Source: CAVYUC01 sp963816685 (GTDB lineage: Bacteria > Bacteroidota > Bacteroidia > Bacteroidales > Prolixibacteraceae). Taken from it: a DNA stretch of 64,000 nucleotides. The notes beneath the pieces are model-generated. The model was given only the letters and a program-made list of their open reading frames with translations, did not search any database and had not been told where the DNA came from. Location: the NCBI GenBank assembly GCA_963816685.1, contig CAWFMB010000012.1, positions 62,001 through 126,000 on the forward strand. The letters are read 5' to 3'. Positions 43,001 to 52,420 of this stretch are shown one piece after another. The position numbers and the translations under genes were made by a program. Numbering within the stretch: the stretch's first letter is position 1; each line of letters opens with the position of its first letter.

Positions 43001-46000
43001 CTAATTTCCAATCAACACAAATGGCGCCCAATAATAAGGATGACTGAATTTTGTCCCATGAATTAATTGCTTTTTAGCCTGTGCAAGCGATTCAGCCAGC
43101 GGCATTTCATTTTCCAGGTGGTTCGAATAAAAATTACTCATTAGCTGCGAGGTGGAAGTATCATCCACTTTCCAAAGTGACAACAGCAGGTTTTTAGCGC
43201 CAGCAAACATAAAAGCCCGCGAAAAGCCCAAAAGCCCTTCTCCTTCTGCTATTTTTCCCATTCCGGTTTCACAGGCTGAAAGTGTTACAAGTTCGGCATT
43301 TATTTTCAGGTTGTAAATTTCTCCTGTGTATAAAATATTATCATAATCAGAGTCATTCATAGGAGCAAAAAACAACCCCGATAAATCAGGATTATTTTTA
43401 TCAACAAAACCATGAGTAGCAATATGTATGAAATTGTACCTGTCTAAATGCAGGTTGCTGAAATTTTTCTCTGAAGCGTTTGAAAATAAATACATATCGG
43501 AAGCAAGTGAAAGCCGGTGAAAAACAGTATCCACATGCAAAACTTCATTTTCGGATTCCTGTAGTGGCGCCAGTCCAAAATCATTTAAGTTTGAAGTGTA
43601 CACGAATTCATTCGATAAATTTGAGGAACCGGATTCCGCTACAGCAACCGGTCCCCGATTGGTAAAAACAGGAGCAAAAGCGAGTAACCTGCCGGTGTCC
43701 GGTTCCATTGCCGGTGATTCCCTGAATTTCATCCACAATGAAAAGGAAGGGGAATAACTGACTGTATACCGGTTTAATAAAAACGGCCACTTTTCTGGCG
43801 GCAAATTCTCATTTACAACATTCTGAAGTAATGCTTCAAAAGGCAATACTGCAAGATTTCCGTCCGGAATAATTACAAGATTTTTGATACCTGACTGCAA
43901 ACCGGAAGGAATCAACAATGTGTATAATTCGTGGGCCTTTTCAAAATAAATTCCGTTCAGGCCAAGAGTAATTCCTTTACGCATTCCGGTTAAAAGATCA
44001 TCAAGATGTCTTATGGGAATTCCAGTGAACCCAAAATTGTTTCTGGTCATTGTAAAACGAAAAAGCGTTGTATCACCAACAAAATAGCTCACGATAGCCG
44101 TTTGTTTGTCCAGCTGTAACTGAATATCCGGAATACCAGGAACATCTTCATTGTATTTCAAATCATAATATTCCGGATAGTTGCCTTCCATAAATTCGAG
44201 TAATTTTTTTTGACGGAGTTTCAATGCAAATATTTTTTCTTCCAGATCAGATTTATGCAGACTGTCGGTTTCAAGTTCTTCCTGATGTACAAAATAGTTT
44301 ATCTGCCCTAGTATTGCTTCTTCATTGCGTAAAACAGAGTCTGGAACTGATGCAAAAGTTTTTCCCTGATTAACTGTAACTGACTGCAGCAATACAAGGT
44401 TTTTACTTTTTTCAACAAATTTAAAAGCAGTTTCTATATCTTGTCTCTGAAGACTGTTCTTTTGCTGCGACAAATATTCAAGAACAGCACCGGCAAGTAA
44501 TTTGGAATTGTGCGCAAGGTTGATTTTATCCGATTTATCGAATAAAAAATTACGTTGGCCGGACAAAATAGAATCAGCGAGGTAAAAATTATGAAAGACT
44601 TCATTTGCTGGTAGCTTATTTTCGGCCGAAATTGTACCAAGCAGAAGATAACTTTCGAAAAAATAATCAGGATCCATGCATGTTTCCCCAATGGTTTTTA
44701 CCACAGTTTTACCTGATGAATTTGCTGTTAATGCTTGATTTGCATAGTCCAGTGCTTTTTTAATATCCTTTTTTTTCAGGTAAATTTCAGAAAGGTTATT
44801 GTATGAAAATGCAAGAAATGGATGCCTGCCATTGTAAAGCTTTTGCTGGTTTTCAACCGTTTCAGTGAAATAAACCAATGCTGAATCCGGTTCATTCATT
44901 ATTTCAAATGTCTCAGCAATATTGCTCAAGGTATTTAAATACTTCTCCTGTTGCTGATTTTCAATATTCCGGTAGATAAAAATTGCCCGGCGCAGGTAAT
45001 CCAATGCATTCGTGTAATTCTTATGATTACGGTAAATTAAACCGAGGTTATTGTAAAGTGGTGCAACTTCAGGACTCCTGTCGCCATAATTTGTTTCAGC
45101 TATTGCAATTGCTTTTTCAATAGCTGTTTGTTCATTCACATCGTCGTCAAGTTCGTCAAAAACATTCGCAAGATTTTGGTAAACTTTGCCAGCTTTTACA
45201 TTATCAGCGCCAAGCTGTTTTGTATATATTTTTAAGGCTTCAGTGTAATACCGAAAAGCTTCCTGATTTGCCTTGAGCATATTACAAGTCACACCCAGGT
45301 TCACATACAAATCGGCCAGTTTCTCCGGTTTATCCAATGTTAGCAAAAGAGTTTCCGCTTTTTTATAATAATCCAGCGCCTGCGAATAGTTTCCAAACCT
45401 ACTCAGTAAAATTCCCAGATTTACATAATTGTTATAAACTGAAGGATCATTGCTTTCGGTTTTTATTTCCACCGCTCGTTGGTAATTTGTAAAGGCTTTC
45501 TCAAATTCATTCATCGAATCATAAACCATTCCCAGGTTATTGTAAATCCGTCCAACTGCCGGATTATTCTCTCCCATTTCTTCCATCCTGATTTTTTTTG
45601 CCCGTTCAAAATACTCTATTGCAGAAATATTTCTTCCAAGTTGCTGATGAATGTAACCCAGGAAATTACATGAATAAGCGATATCAAGCCGTGGAGTATT
45701 TTCAGATTCTTCCTGTAATGAAAGGGTAATCCGAAAAATTGAATCGGATTTATCCAGTTGATCGCAATAAAAAGCCGCATAACCCCATTCTGTTAAAATT
45801 TTACTTTTATTTGTAGAATCCCGGAGAAATGCTGAATCATTTGTACGAATGTATTTTTCAAGCTGAGAAGCCACTGTTTCTGCATATCCAGAAGCTGAAA
45901 GTGTGTGTGAAATTTCAAGAAACCTTTCAAACCTTTCATTTTCTATAACCTCAGGTTTATCTGTAATTACTGAATAGATAGCTGATACTTCTTTCCGTTG

Positions 46001-46114
46001 ATTATTTTCAACAGCCTGTTCAATTTCATCCAGCAAATTCACCTGTTGAGCCCGAACATTCTGCGAGGTCAACCAAAAAATAAGTAACCCTGAAATTATT
46101 ATCTTTTTCTGCAT
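43001..46114 (-). CDS. Exported TPR-CHAT protein (putative caspase-like peptidase)
   Basis: The protein has 1037 residues with a signal peptide (ISGLLIFWLTSQNVRAQ). Residues about 110-480 are tetratricopeptide repeats of the NPAVGRIYNNLGMVYDSMNE kind, about eight copies, with a second helical region to about 700. The C-terminal 320 residues are a CHAT domain. The catalytic dyad is His901 (FIHIATHGFVD) and Cys948 (LVTLSACETGMG), followed by EGEGLLGFSRAFMFAGAKNL. CHAT domains are clan CD proteases such as separase-like and TPR-CHAT (Craspase) enzymes. Export to the periplasm is notable. Its ATG overlaps the stop of the 259-residue gene upstream (TAATG), so the two are coupled. Confidence 0.93.
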   Translation of the reverse strand: MQKKIIISGLLIFWLTSQNVRAQQVNLLDEIEQAVENNQRKEVSAIYSVITDKPEVIENERFERFLEISHTLSASGYAETVASQLEKYIRTNDSAFLRDSTNKSKILTEWGYAAFYCDQLDKSDSIFRITLSLQEESENTPRLDIAYSCNFLGYIHQQLGRNISAIEYFERAKKIRMEEMGENNPAVGRIYNNLGMVYDSMNEFEKAFTNYQRAVEIKTESNDPSVYNNYVNLGILLSRFGNYSQALDYYKKAETLLLTLDKPEKLADLYVNLGVTCNMLKANQEAFRYYTEALKIYTKQLGADNVKAGKVYQNLANVFDELDDDVNEQTAIEKAIAIAETNYGDRSPEVAPLYNNLGLIYRNHKNYTNALDYLRRAIFIYRNIENQQQEKYLNTLSNIAETFEIMNEPDSALVYFTETVENQQKLYNGRHPFLAFSYNNLSEIYLKKKDIKKALDYANQALTANSSGKTVVKTIGETCMDPDYFFESYLLLGTISAENKLPANEVFHNFYLADSILSGQRNFLFDKSDKINLAHNSKLLAGAVLEYLSQQKNSLQRQDIETAFKFVEKSKNLVLLQSVTVNQGKTFASVPDSVLRNEEAILGQINYFVHQEELETDSLHKSDLEEKIFALKLRQKKLLEFMEGNYPEYYDLKYNEDVPGIPDIQLQLDKQTAIVSYFVGDTTLFRFTMTRNNFGFTGIPIRHLDDLLTGMRKGITLGLNGIYFEKAHELYTLLIPSGLQSGIKNLVIIPDGNLAVLPFEALLQNVVNENLPPEKWPFLLNRYTVSYSPSFSLWMKFRESPAMEPDTGRLLAFAPVFTNRGPVAVAESGSSNLSNEFVYTSNLNDFGLAPLQESENEVLHVDTVFHRLSLASDMYLFSNASEKNFSNLHLDRYNFIHIATHGFVDKNNPDLSGLFFAPMNDSDYDNILYTGEIYNLKINAELVTLSACETGMGKIAEGEGLLGFSRAFMFAGAKNLLLSLWKVDDTSTSQLMSNFYSNHLENEMPLAESLAQAKKQLIHGTKFSHPYYWAPFVLIGN

Positions 46115-46893
46115 TATTCTTCAAAAATCCGAATCACAGCGTTCTCACGTGGATCACCCACTTCAAAAGTCACTTGATCCGTATTTCCCTCCTTGCTTAC
46201 TTTTTTGCCAACTATTGGAATTACATACACATTTTTATTTGTAGTAAATGATTGTATTGGTGCATTATTGTCCGGATCCTTTGGATCGAGCGCGGCAAGT
46301 AAATCGCCTTTCTCACTGAAAATACACACATACGAATTTCCACGGTTGGGCTGACGATCAATCTCAATTGTGGCTGTCCGGATTTCAGATGCAGTAACAT
46401 GCAGGAATTCCTGATTGTCGTATGGGGCTTCCGAAGGATCAGTATAAAGCAGATCTGCATCAACTGAAAATTTCACCGGTGGGCTAATATACCTCCCAAC
46501 ATTAACAGGCGAAGACGGTGTACTATTTCGTAATATTCGAACCTCAGCACTGTTAAAATTATCTTCTCCCCCATTTTGTCCGAATTTATAAACGTTTATA
46601 TCATTTTCTGTATCAACTTCATAAAGCTGCGGAATTGCCAGCAAATAAAAAGGTCGTCCCGGTGGATTTCTGAAACGCTGGTTCATAGAAAGTCTTTCAA
46701 TACCGCTGTTATCGGTAGAAATCAACTGTAAACTAAGAATCAGTACAGACACATCGGCAATAACAGCATTATTTGCACCAGGCTCACGGAAATAAAAATA
46801 CCTGTCATTATCAAACCGAAGATTTTGAAGATTCTGCTGCGCTCCGGCAAAGATTGAACTCAGCAAAAGAAATAATGTCACTAGTTTATTCAT
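46114..46893 (-). CDS. Secreted beta-rich protein coupled to the TPR-CHAT gene
   Basis: The protein has 259 residues with a signal peptide (MNKLVTLFLLLSSIFAGAQ). The mature part is rich in beta pattern and polar residues (YFYFREPGANNAVIADVSVL, FLHVTASEIRTATIEIDRQ, NSYVCIFSEKGDLLAALDP, NKNVYVIPIVGKKVSKEGN). I do not recognise a named domain. It starts the minus-strand two-gene unit and overlaps the TPR-CHAT start by one base, so it is very probably a partner, for example a substrate, inhibitor or scaffold. It is divergent from the CHASE2 gene with 170 bp between. Confidence 0.8.
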   Translation of the reverse strand: MNKLVTLFLLLSSIFAGAQQNLQNLRFDNDRYFYFREPGANNAVIADVSVLILSLQLISTDNSGIERLSMNQRFRNPPGRPFYLLAIPQLYEVDTENDINVYKFGQNGGEDNFNSAEVRILRNSTPSSPVNVGRYISPPVKFSVDADLLYTDPSEAPYDNQEFLHVTASEIRTATIEIDRQPNRGNSYVCIFSEKGDLLAALDPKDPDNNAPIQSFTTNKNVYVIPIVGKKVSKEGNTDQVTFEVGDPRENAVIRIFEE

Positions 46894-47063
46894 AGTATTT
46901 GATTTTTATTTAATGGTTTTCATTTAATCAGCCGCATTTATTTCAATACGACCTGAACTTAATTACAATATCCGCGTGAGATTTAATACTATTTTGTATT
47001 ATTTCAAACAACATTTACATGACTTTATTTGTTCAGCTAAAAAAATGATTTTTAGAAACTTGC

Positions 47064-48302
47064 ATGAAACTGTTTAAATCAAACTTTCTTAAACCAAAGC
47101 ATCGGCGGAAGAAGATTATACTTCTTCTAATCAGCATTTTTCACAGTTTCTTTCTGCTGTCTCTGGGATACATCTGGCTGGGAATGTCATATACATTTGG
47201 TGATGAAGCTTTTTTGATAAAGTGGACTTCTCTCATCAAAAAAGAAATGCTCAGCATCGATCCAAAACCACCACCATCCGACGTATTATTCATAAATACC
47301 TCGCAGTCGAAAGCTGAAATTGAAGTAAATACGGATCCCCTTTCCATTCAGCCTGTAAAAATGGAAATTACCGACCGGAAACAGATAGCACAAATTCTGC
47401 AGTTAATGGCACCTTTTAAAAACGAAATCAGGCTGGTAGTTTTGGATATACTTTTTGATGTTCCCTCAAAAGATGATTCAGTTCTGCAACAACAATTCTA
47501 CTTTTATGATGACAAAGTGCTTGGCGTAAGCCATTTTAAAAATAAAGAGACTTACCTGAAACCTGTACTTCATTTTCCCTATGCACTTGCAACCTACCGT
47601 TCGGCTGCCGGTATGTATTTTAAATATCCTGTTATTTACCGGGGGATTGAAACACTTCCAACCTCGATTTACGAAAAACTGACAGGTAATAAAATCATTA
47701 AAAAGGGACTATTTTTTCGCGACGGGGAAAAGCTAAGCCTAAAAGCACCGATAACTGATTTTAAGGTGAGAATGAGCGACTTTCAGTTGGGCAGTACATT
47801 TGATGAATCAAATTATGCATTTCATCATTTGGAAACACTAACAATGCTTGGTCCGATGATGGAGCCGGCGGATCTGAAAAAACTGTTTGCAGGAAAACTG
47901 ATCCTGATTGGCAATTTCGACAGTGATATCCATAAAACTGCTTTTGGAATGATGCCAGGATTGCTGATAGTGTACAACGCCTATCTTACGCTTCTAAACA
48001 ACGAAAATGTGGTGAATAAACTCTGGCTTTTACTCATGATTGCCGGTTTTACTTTTATATCATACCGCCTGTTCAGCGGCCATGGTTTTAATCTTCTGGA
48101 TTTGGTAAAGCGGCGGTTTAAATCAGGTTGGATTTTGTTTATCCTCAACTCCCTCGATGAATTTTTATTCCTTTCTCTTTTAACAGTCATTTCTTACCTG
48201 TTCTTCAATATTCTCATCAACATCCTTGTGCTTTTTATCTACCTTAAAATAATCGAATTCATTATCGATATTCTAAAACCAAAATTGAATTTACAACTTT
48301 AA
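47064..48302 (+). CDS. CHASE2-domain membrane sensor without attached output domain
   Basis: The protein has 412 residues. A basic N-terminus and one membrane helix (about 19-41) lead to an extracytoplasmic domain of about 290 residues with CHASE2 marks: DVLFINTSQS, LVVLDILFDVP, TMLGPMMEPADLKKLFAGKL, and ILIGNFDSDIHKTAFGMMPG, then YNAYLTLLNN. Two or three membrane helices follow near 314-330 and 355-395. CHASE2 normally feeds kinases or cyclases; here the protein ends after the membrane part, so output must go through another protein. It is divergent from the CHAT pair and 43 bp before the next gene. Confidence 0.8.
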   Translation: MKLFKSNFLKPKHRRKKIILLLISIFHSFFLLSLGYIWLGMSYTFGDEAFLIKWTSLIKKEMLSIDPKPPPSDVLFINTSQSKAEIEVNTDPLSIQPVKMEITDRKQIAQILQLMAPFKNEIRLVVLDILFDVPSKDDSVLQQQFYFYDDKVLGVSHFKNKETYLKPVLHFPYALATYRSAAGMYFKYPVIYRGIETLPTSIYEKLTGNKIIKKGLFFRDGEKLSLKAPITDFKVRMSDFQLGSTFDESNYAFHHLETLTMLGPMMEPADLKKLFAGKLILIGNFDSDIHKTAFGMMPGLLIVYNAYLTLLNNENVVNKLWLLLMIAGFTFISYRLFSGHGFNLLDLVKRRFKSGWILFILNSLDEFLFLSLLTVISYLFFNILINILVLFIYLKIIEFIIDILKPKLNLQL

Positions 48303-48345
48303 ACATGGTGTATTGCATCGCATATCGTTTTAAAATTTAAATGAA

Positions 48346-49137
48346 ATGAAAACAATATTTATTAATGTACTTTTTTTATTTTTTGTTGTTTCTGCAACTC
48401 CGCAAAATTTCTATGTTATAAAAGTTGAAGGAAAAGTGTTGCTCCAACAAAAAGAACTTAAAACAGGGGATAAACTTACAGAAGAAAGTATGCTCGAATT
48501 TACTTCACCAACCGATAAACTTTACCTGCTTTCTCCAAGCAATGGTTATTTTTTATTGTCGCCATCCCAACCTGAAAAAAACAATAAAAGCTGGATAATT
48601 TCTTTAAAGGAGGCAGTAATACCTCAAAACAAATATTACAAAACTGCTTCACGCGGAACATCGGAAAATAATCCCCCGTTTGATGATATTTATGATTTAA
48701 TGGGATTTTTCAGAGACAATGTTTTGATAATCGACAGTGCAACATTCAGCATTAATCCGAATAAAATAATACTGGACGAAACCAGTTATTTTGAATTTCT
48801 CCCTCCCGGCAAAAACAAATCAGTCCACTATAAAGCCACAAAAGAATCATTCTCGCTGAACCCGGCTACGGAAAAGGAAAACCTTGAAATGGATTATATA
48901 AAAAAAGGGGAACGCCAAAAAATCGGGGAATTTACATTGAGAACTATTCCACGAAAAACAATCGCTGATGAATTGGCTGTATTTTACAAAAATCAGGATA
49001 AAAACAATTCAACCATTATTTATTTTGAACAGATAGTTCCATTCATTACAAGTGTTTACGGAAACACAAATATGAATGTGGTGAAAGATATCATCATTAA
49101 TGATTTAAATGTGCCGCTTAAATTAAGGGACAAATAA
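48346..49137 (+). CDS. Secreted FecR-like protein of the CHAT/CHASE2 locus
   Basis: The protein has 263 residues with a signal peptide (MKTIFINVLFLFFVVSATPQ). Residues about 22-70 (YVIKVEGKVLLQQKELKTGD, then KLTEESMLEF and KLYLLSPSNGYFLLSP) resemble the FecR/DUF-type beta domain in which a short sequence is read out as G-V-L-L-x-G-x-x-L-x-x-G-D. The remainder is polar without named domain and ends in a helix (PFITSVYGNTNMNVVKDIII). I read it as a periplasmic partner of the CHASE2 protein. The family match is tentative. Confidence 0.65.
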   Translation: MKTIFINVLFLFFVVSATPQNFYVIKVEGKVLLQQKELKTGDKLTEESMLEFTSPTDKLYLLSPSNGYFLLSPSQPEKNNKSWIISLKEAVIPQNKYYKTASRGTSENNPPFDDIYDLMGFFRDNVLIIDSATFSINPNKIILDETSYFEFLPPGKNKSVHYKATKESFSLNPATEKENLEMDYIKKGERQKIGEFTLRTIPRKTIADELAVFYKNQDKNNSTIIYFEQIVPFITSVYGNTNMNVVKDIIINDLNVPLKLRDK

Positions 49138-49301
49138 GATGAAAATTTAAAACCTGCTTTAGCGGTTAAATATCACCACAATATCAACGTAAATTTTTTG
49201 TGAACCGTAAATTATCCCCAGCTCCTTCACTTACGAAGAAAATAAATATCCGAAGAAGCAAATTCAGGTTCATTGTTACTCAAGGTTAAATGTTACCAAT
49301 A

Positions 49302-49345
49302 TTTGGTTCGGTAAATTGTGAACCAAAAAAACTTAACTAATTTTG
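49302..49345 (+). promoter_or_regulatory. MarR-type operator overlapping a Bacteroidota promoter
   Basis: TTTGGTTC at 49302-49309 and GAACCAAA at 49320-49327 form a perfect 8-bp inverted repeat with a 10-bp spacer. It covers a -33-like TTG (49316-49318), which is 19 bp before TAATTTTG at 49338-49345. Bound regulator would block transcription of the regulator and efflux genes. The rest of 49138-49379 is featureless. Confidence 0.65.
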
Positions 49346-49379
49346 TCACCTCAAATAAATTCAAATTCAAATTTTTATT

Positions 49380-49847
49380 ATGAACAGCGAAGAAAGAGTT
49401 AAAAAACAGAAGGAACTGGTAGAAGAAATTGGCCGCTACTTCGACAAGGAAGGATTTCAACCCATTGCGGGACGTATGCTGGGCCTTTTTATGGTGATGG
49501 ATAAAGAACAATTTACATTTGAGGAAATTACCGAAGAACTTCAAATCAGCAAAAGCTCGGCAAGCAACACATTGAAGAACCTTGAAATCAGGGGGGATAT
49601 CGAATATGTTACCCTTCCGGGAGATAGAAAAAGATATTTCCGCATGAAGAAGCAAAACGTTTTTACTGCAATAGAAGATTTCGAAAAAAAGATCAGTTCT
49701 TTCAATGAGCTGCTCACAAGAATTGTGGAACTGAAAGCCGATAAGAATTCTGCCAACGCTGTATTTTTTTCAGAACTGGTGGAGATGATAACCTTCTTTC
49801 GTCAAAAAATATTAATACTGAAGAATGAATTTTTAGACAACAGGTAA
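49380..49847 (+). CDS. GbsR/MarR-family transcriptional regulator of the efflux operon
   Basis: The protein has 155 residues. A helical start (KKQKELVEEIGRYFDKEGF) leads to a winged helix with PIAGRMLGLFMVMDKEQFTF and the recognition part LQISKSSASNTLKNLEIRGD, a pattern of the GbsR/MarR family. The C-terminal part is a dimer helix bundle. The perfect inverted repeat at its own promoter and the TolC gene 43 bp downstream make it the likely repressor of the whole pump operon, relieved by a toxic ligand. Confidence 0.9.
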   Translation: MNSEERVKKQKELVEEIGRYFDKEGFQPIAGRMLGLFMVMDKEQFTFEEITEELQISKSSASNTLKNLEIRGDIEYVTLPGDRKRYFRMKKQNVFTAIEDFEKKISSFNELLTRIVELKADKNSANAVFFSELVEMITFFRQKILILKNEFLDNR

Positions 49848-49890
49848 ATTTTTTTATTTATAAGTTCAGAAAATTATAAACAAACTAAGT

Positions 49891-51276
49891 ATGAGTAGAA
49901 ATAAGTTAATGGTGATTGTGTTTGTTTTATGCGGGATAGTTGTGCAGGCTCAGGAAAAACAATATTCTTACACATTAAAGGAAGCGCAGCAATATGCACT
50001 GCAGCATAACAAAACATTGCTGAACGCAAAGGACGACATTCAGGCCGCCGATGCACAGATAAAAGAAACAAAGGGCGCCGGATTGCCGCAGGTTAATGGC
50101 ACGATGGATTATATGACAAATTTTAATTACGAGTTCGAATTCAACATTGGCGGCGGCGATGTTCAGCCTCCGGATATTGATTACACAAAACTGGATGCAG
50201 GCGATTTGGAAGTGCTGAAATCACTGGACCAGATGTTTGGCGGCGGCGGAAATACAATTGTTATGGAAGATCAGGCCAATGCAAAGGTTCAGGTTTCGCA
50301 GCTGCTGTTTAGCGGCCAGTACTGGATTGGTGTACAAATGGCTAAAATCCGGAAAGATATTGCCGAAAAAAACCTTTCTCTGACCGAACTGGATGTGCGG
50401 CAGAATGTAATAAATTCGTACTACCTGATTCTGGTTACCCAAAATCTGCTGGATATTATTGCGGAAAATGAACAAAACCTGCAGGAAGTTTTAAAACATA
50501 CCTCAGATATGTACAGCGCCGGTCTGGCAGAACAAACCGATGTTGACCAAATCAGAGTGAGCCTTTCACAAATTCAGAATTCACGCAAAGCGATGGAACG
50601 AAGTCTTCAGTTAAACTACAACATGCTTCAACTGAGCATGGGAATTCAGCCCGGAACCGAAATAACTTTAACCGACAAGCTTGATGAAATCGTACAGGAT
50701 ATCACAGATAAAAGACTGGCTGATGCAAACCTGGAACTTACAAATAATCCGACCTACCAGATTATGCAGGCGCAGGAAGATATTGGAAAGAAAAATGTAG
50801 ATATGCAAAAGTGGGCCTTTGCTCCTACCCTCAATGGTTTTTACAGTTACACCGAAAAACTGCTGACTACAAGTTTCGACCTCAGCCCAAAAAATGCAGC
50901 CGGTTTAAACCTGAGCATCCCTATTTTCTCAGGATTCACAAAAAAAGCACAAATGAGCCAGGCAAAAATTGAACTGGACAAAATCAGCCGCAGTAAAGCA
51001 TTGCTTGAAGAACAACTGCTGCTTCAGGAAAAACAGTTACAGTTCAACTTAAATAATTCTTACGAAAATTACGTGACCCAAAAAGAAAATGTGGAAGTTG
51101 CCCAACGCGTGTATCAAAGCAACTACAATAAATTTAAACAGGGAATGATTTCGAGTCTGGATTTAACGCAGTCGAATTCAAATTTCCTGCAGGCCGAAAA
51201 TAATTATGTCAGTTCTGTGCACCAGTTGCTGCAATCGAAACTTGAACTGGATAAATTGTACAACAACGTTCAGTAA
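49891..51276 (+). CDS. TolC-family outer membrane efflux channel
   Basis: The protein has 461 residues with a signal peptide (LMVIVFVLCGIVVQAQ). Two OEP repeats show the long helices of the TolC tunnel (LKEAQQYALQHNKTLLNAKD; TSDMYSAGLAEQTDVDQIRV; QGMISSLDLTQSNSNFLQAE). It gives the trimeric exit duct for the RND pump encoded downstream. It is the first structural gene of the operon, and 27 bp separate it from the fusion-protein gene. Confidence 0.94.
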   Translation: MSRNKLMVIVFVLCGIVVQAQEKQYSYTLKEAQQYALQHNKTLLNAKDDIQAADAQIKETKGAGLPQVNGTMDYMTNFNYEFEFNIGGGDVQPPDIDYTKLDAGDLEVLKSLDQMFGGGGNTIVMEDQANAKVQVSQLLFSGQYWIGVQMAKIRKDIAEKNLSLTELDVRQNVINSYYLILVTQNLLDIIAENEQNLQEVLKHTSDMYSAGLAEQTDVDQIRVSLSQIQNSRKAMERSLQLNYNMLQLSMGIQPGTEITLTDKLDEIVQDITDKRLADANLELTNNPTYQIMQAQEDIGKKNVDMQKWAFAPTLNGFYSYTEKLLTTSFDLSPKNAAGLNLSIPIFSGFTKKAQMSQAKIELDKISRSKALLEEQLLLQEKQLQFNLNNSYENYVTQKENVEVAQRVYQSNYNKFKQGMISSLDLTQSNSNFLQAENNYVSSVHQLLQSKLELDKLYNNVQ

Positions 51277-51303
51277 AATACTTCCCTGAAAATATTAAAA
51301 CGA

Positions 51304-52384
51304 ATGAAAAGATATAAATCAATTCAAATGAAAACAGTATTTAAAGTCCCTTTTGTTTTAGCGGTTGCACTTGTTTTTAATGCATGTAACAAACCCGCCG
51401 AAAACAGCAGCACTACAGCCGGCACCGAAGAAACTGAAAAAATAATTCCTGTGAAAACCAGCTCAATTGAAAAACAACAGGTTACACGAACGCTGGATTA
51501 TACAGCCAATTTAATTCCATGGACAGAAATTCACAGTGCACCGGCATCTCCCGGAAGAATTTCAGAAATTAATGTGGAAGTAGGAAGCCGCGTTCAGAAA
51601 GGTCAGGTTTTGGTTGAAATGGACAAAACACAGCTTGCCCAGGCATTGTCGCAGCTTGAAAATGCACGTTACAATTACAAAAGTATTGACACACTTTACC
51701 AGCTCGGAAGTATCTCGGAACAACAATATGAACAGGCGAAAACACAATTCGAACTTGCAAAATCGAATGTTGAATTTTTAAAGGACAATACGACACTCGA
51801 ATCGCCGATAAACGGAATTGTAACCGGAAAATATTACGAAGAAGGTGAAATGTTTTCAGGAGCGCCAAATACACAAGACGGAAAAGCTGCAGTGGTTTCG
51901 CTCATGCAAATCGATCCGCTGAAAGCTGTTGTAAATGTGTCGCAAACTTATTACCCGCAGATTAAAAGAAGGTATGGACACTAAAATTACTACCGACATT
52001 TATCCGGATAAAACATTTGATGGAACTATCTATAAAGTCTATCCGACAATTGATAAAAATACACGCACATTCCAGGTAGAAATCAGGGTAAAAAACAATA
52101 GTGAAATACTGCGGCCCGGAATGTTCGCCAACATTCAGATTGAATTGAAAGAGGATGAAGCCCTTCTGGCTCCGGCCATCGCTGTATTAAAACAGGAAGG
52201 TACAAACAACAGGTATATTTTTCTGAACAATAATGGTGTTGCCCGAAAAGTGCAGGTTAAAATCGGAAACCGTTACGATGATAAACTTGAAATAATTGCC
52301 GATGATGTAAATGAAGGAGATCAACTGGTGGTTGAAGGCCAGGCAAATCTTTTGGCCGGCAGTAAAATCAATGTCGTGAAGTAA
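51304..52384 (+). pseudogene. RND membrane fusion protein (HlyD/AcrA-like) split by a one-base frameshift
   Basis: From 51304 a lipoprotein-type signal (LALVFNAC motif) and the fusion-protein body are read to ...VSQTYYPQIK, then the frame is lost and stops at 51984. The following frame, from about 51968, continues directly with EGMDTKITTDIYPDKTFDGT to 52384. Removing one A from the AAAA run at 51964-51967 joins both into one protein of about 359 residues. Barrel-sandwich (ISEINVEVGSRVQKGQVLVE) and beta-barrel parts (LRPGMFANIQIELKEDEALL) are then complete. Either the pump lacks its adapter or the base is a sequencing error. Start could also be the ATG at 51328. Confidence 0.88.
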
Positions 52385-52420
52385 CACCTTCAAAAAATAA
52401 TAATTTAAAAGAATAATATT

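Noticed and set aside
51935..52384. A separate gene starting at the ATG at 51935
   Set aside because: The first residues are out-of-frame adapter sequence; the rest is the second half of the frameshifted fusion protein.
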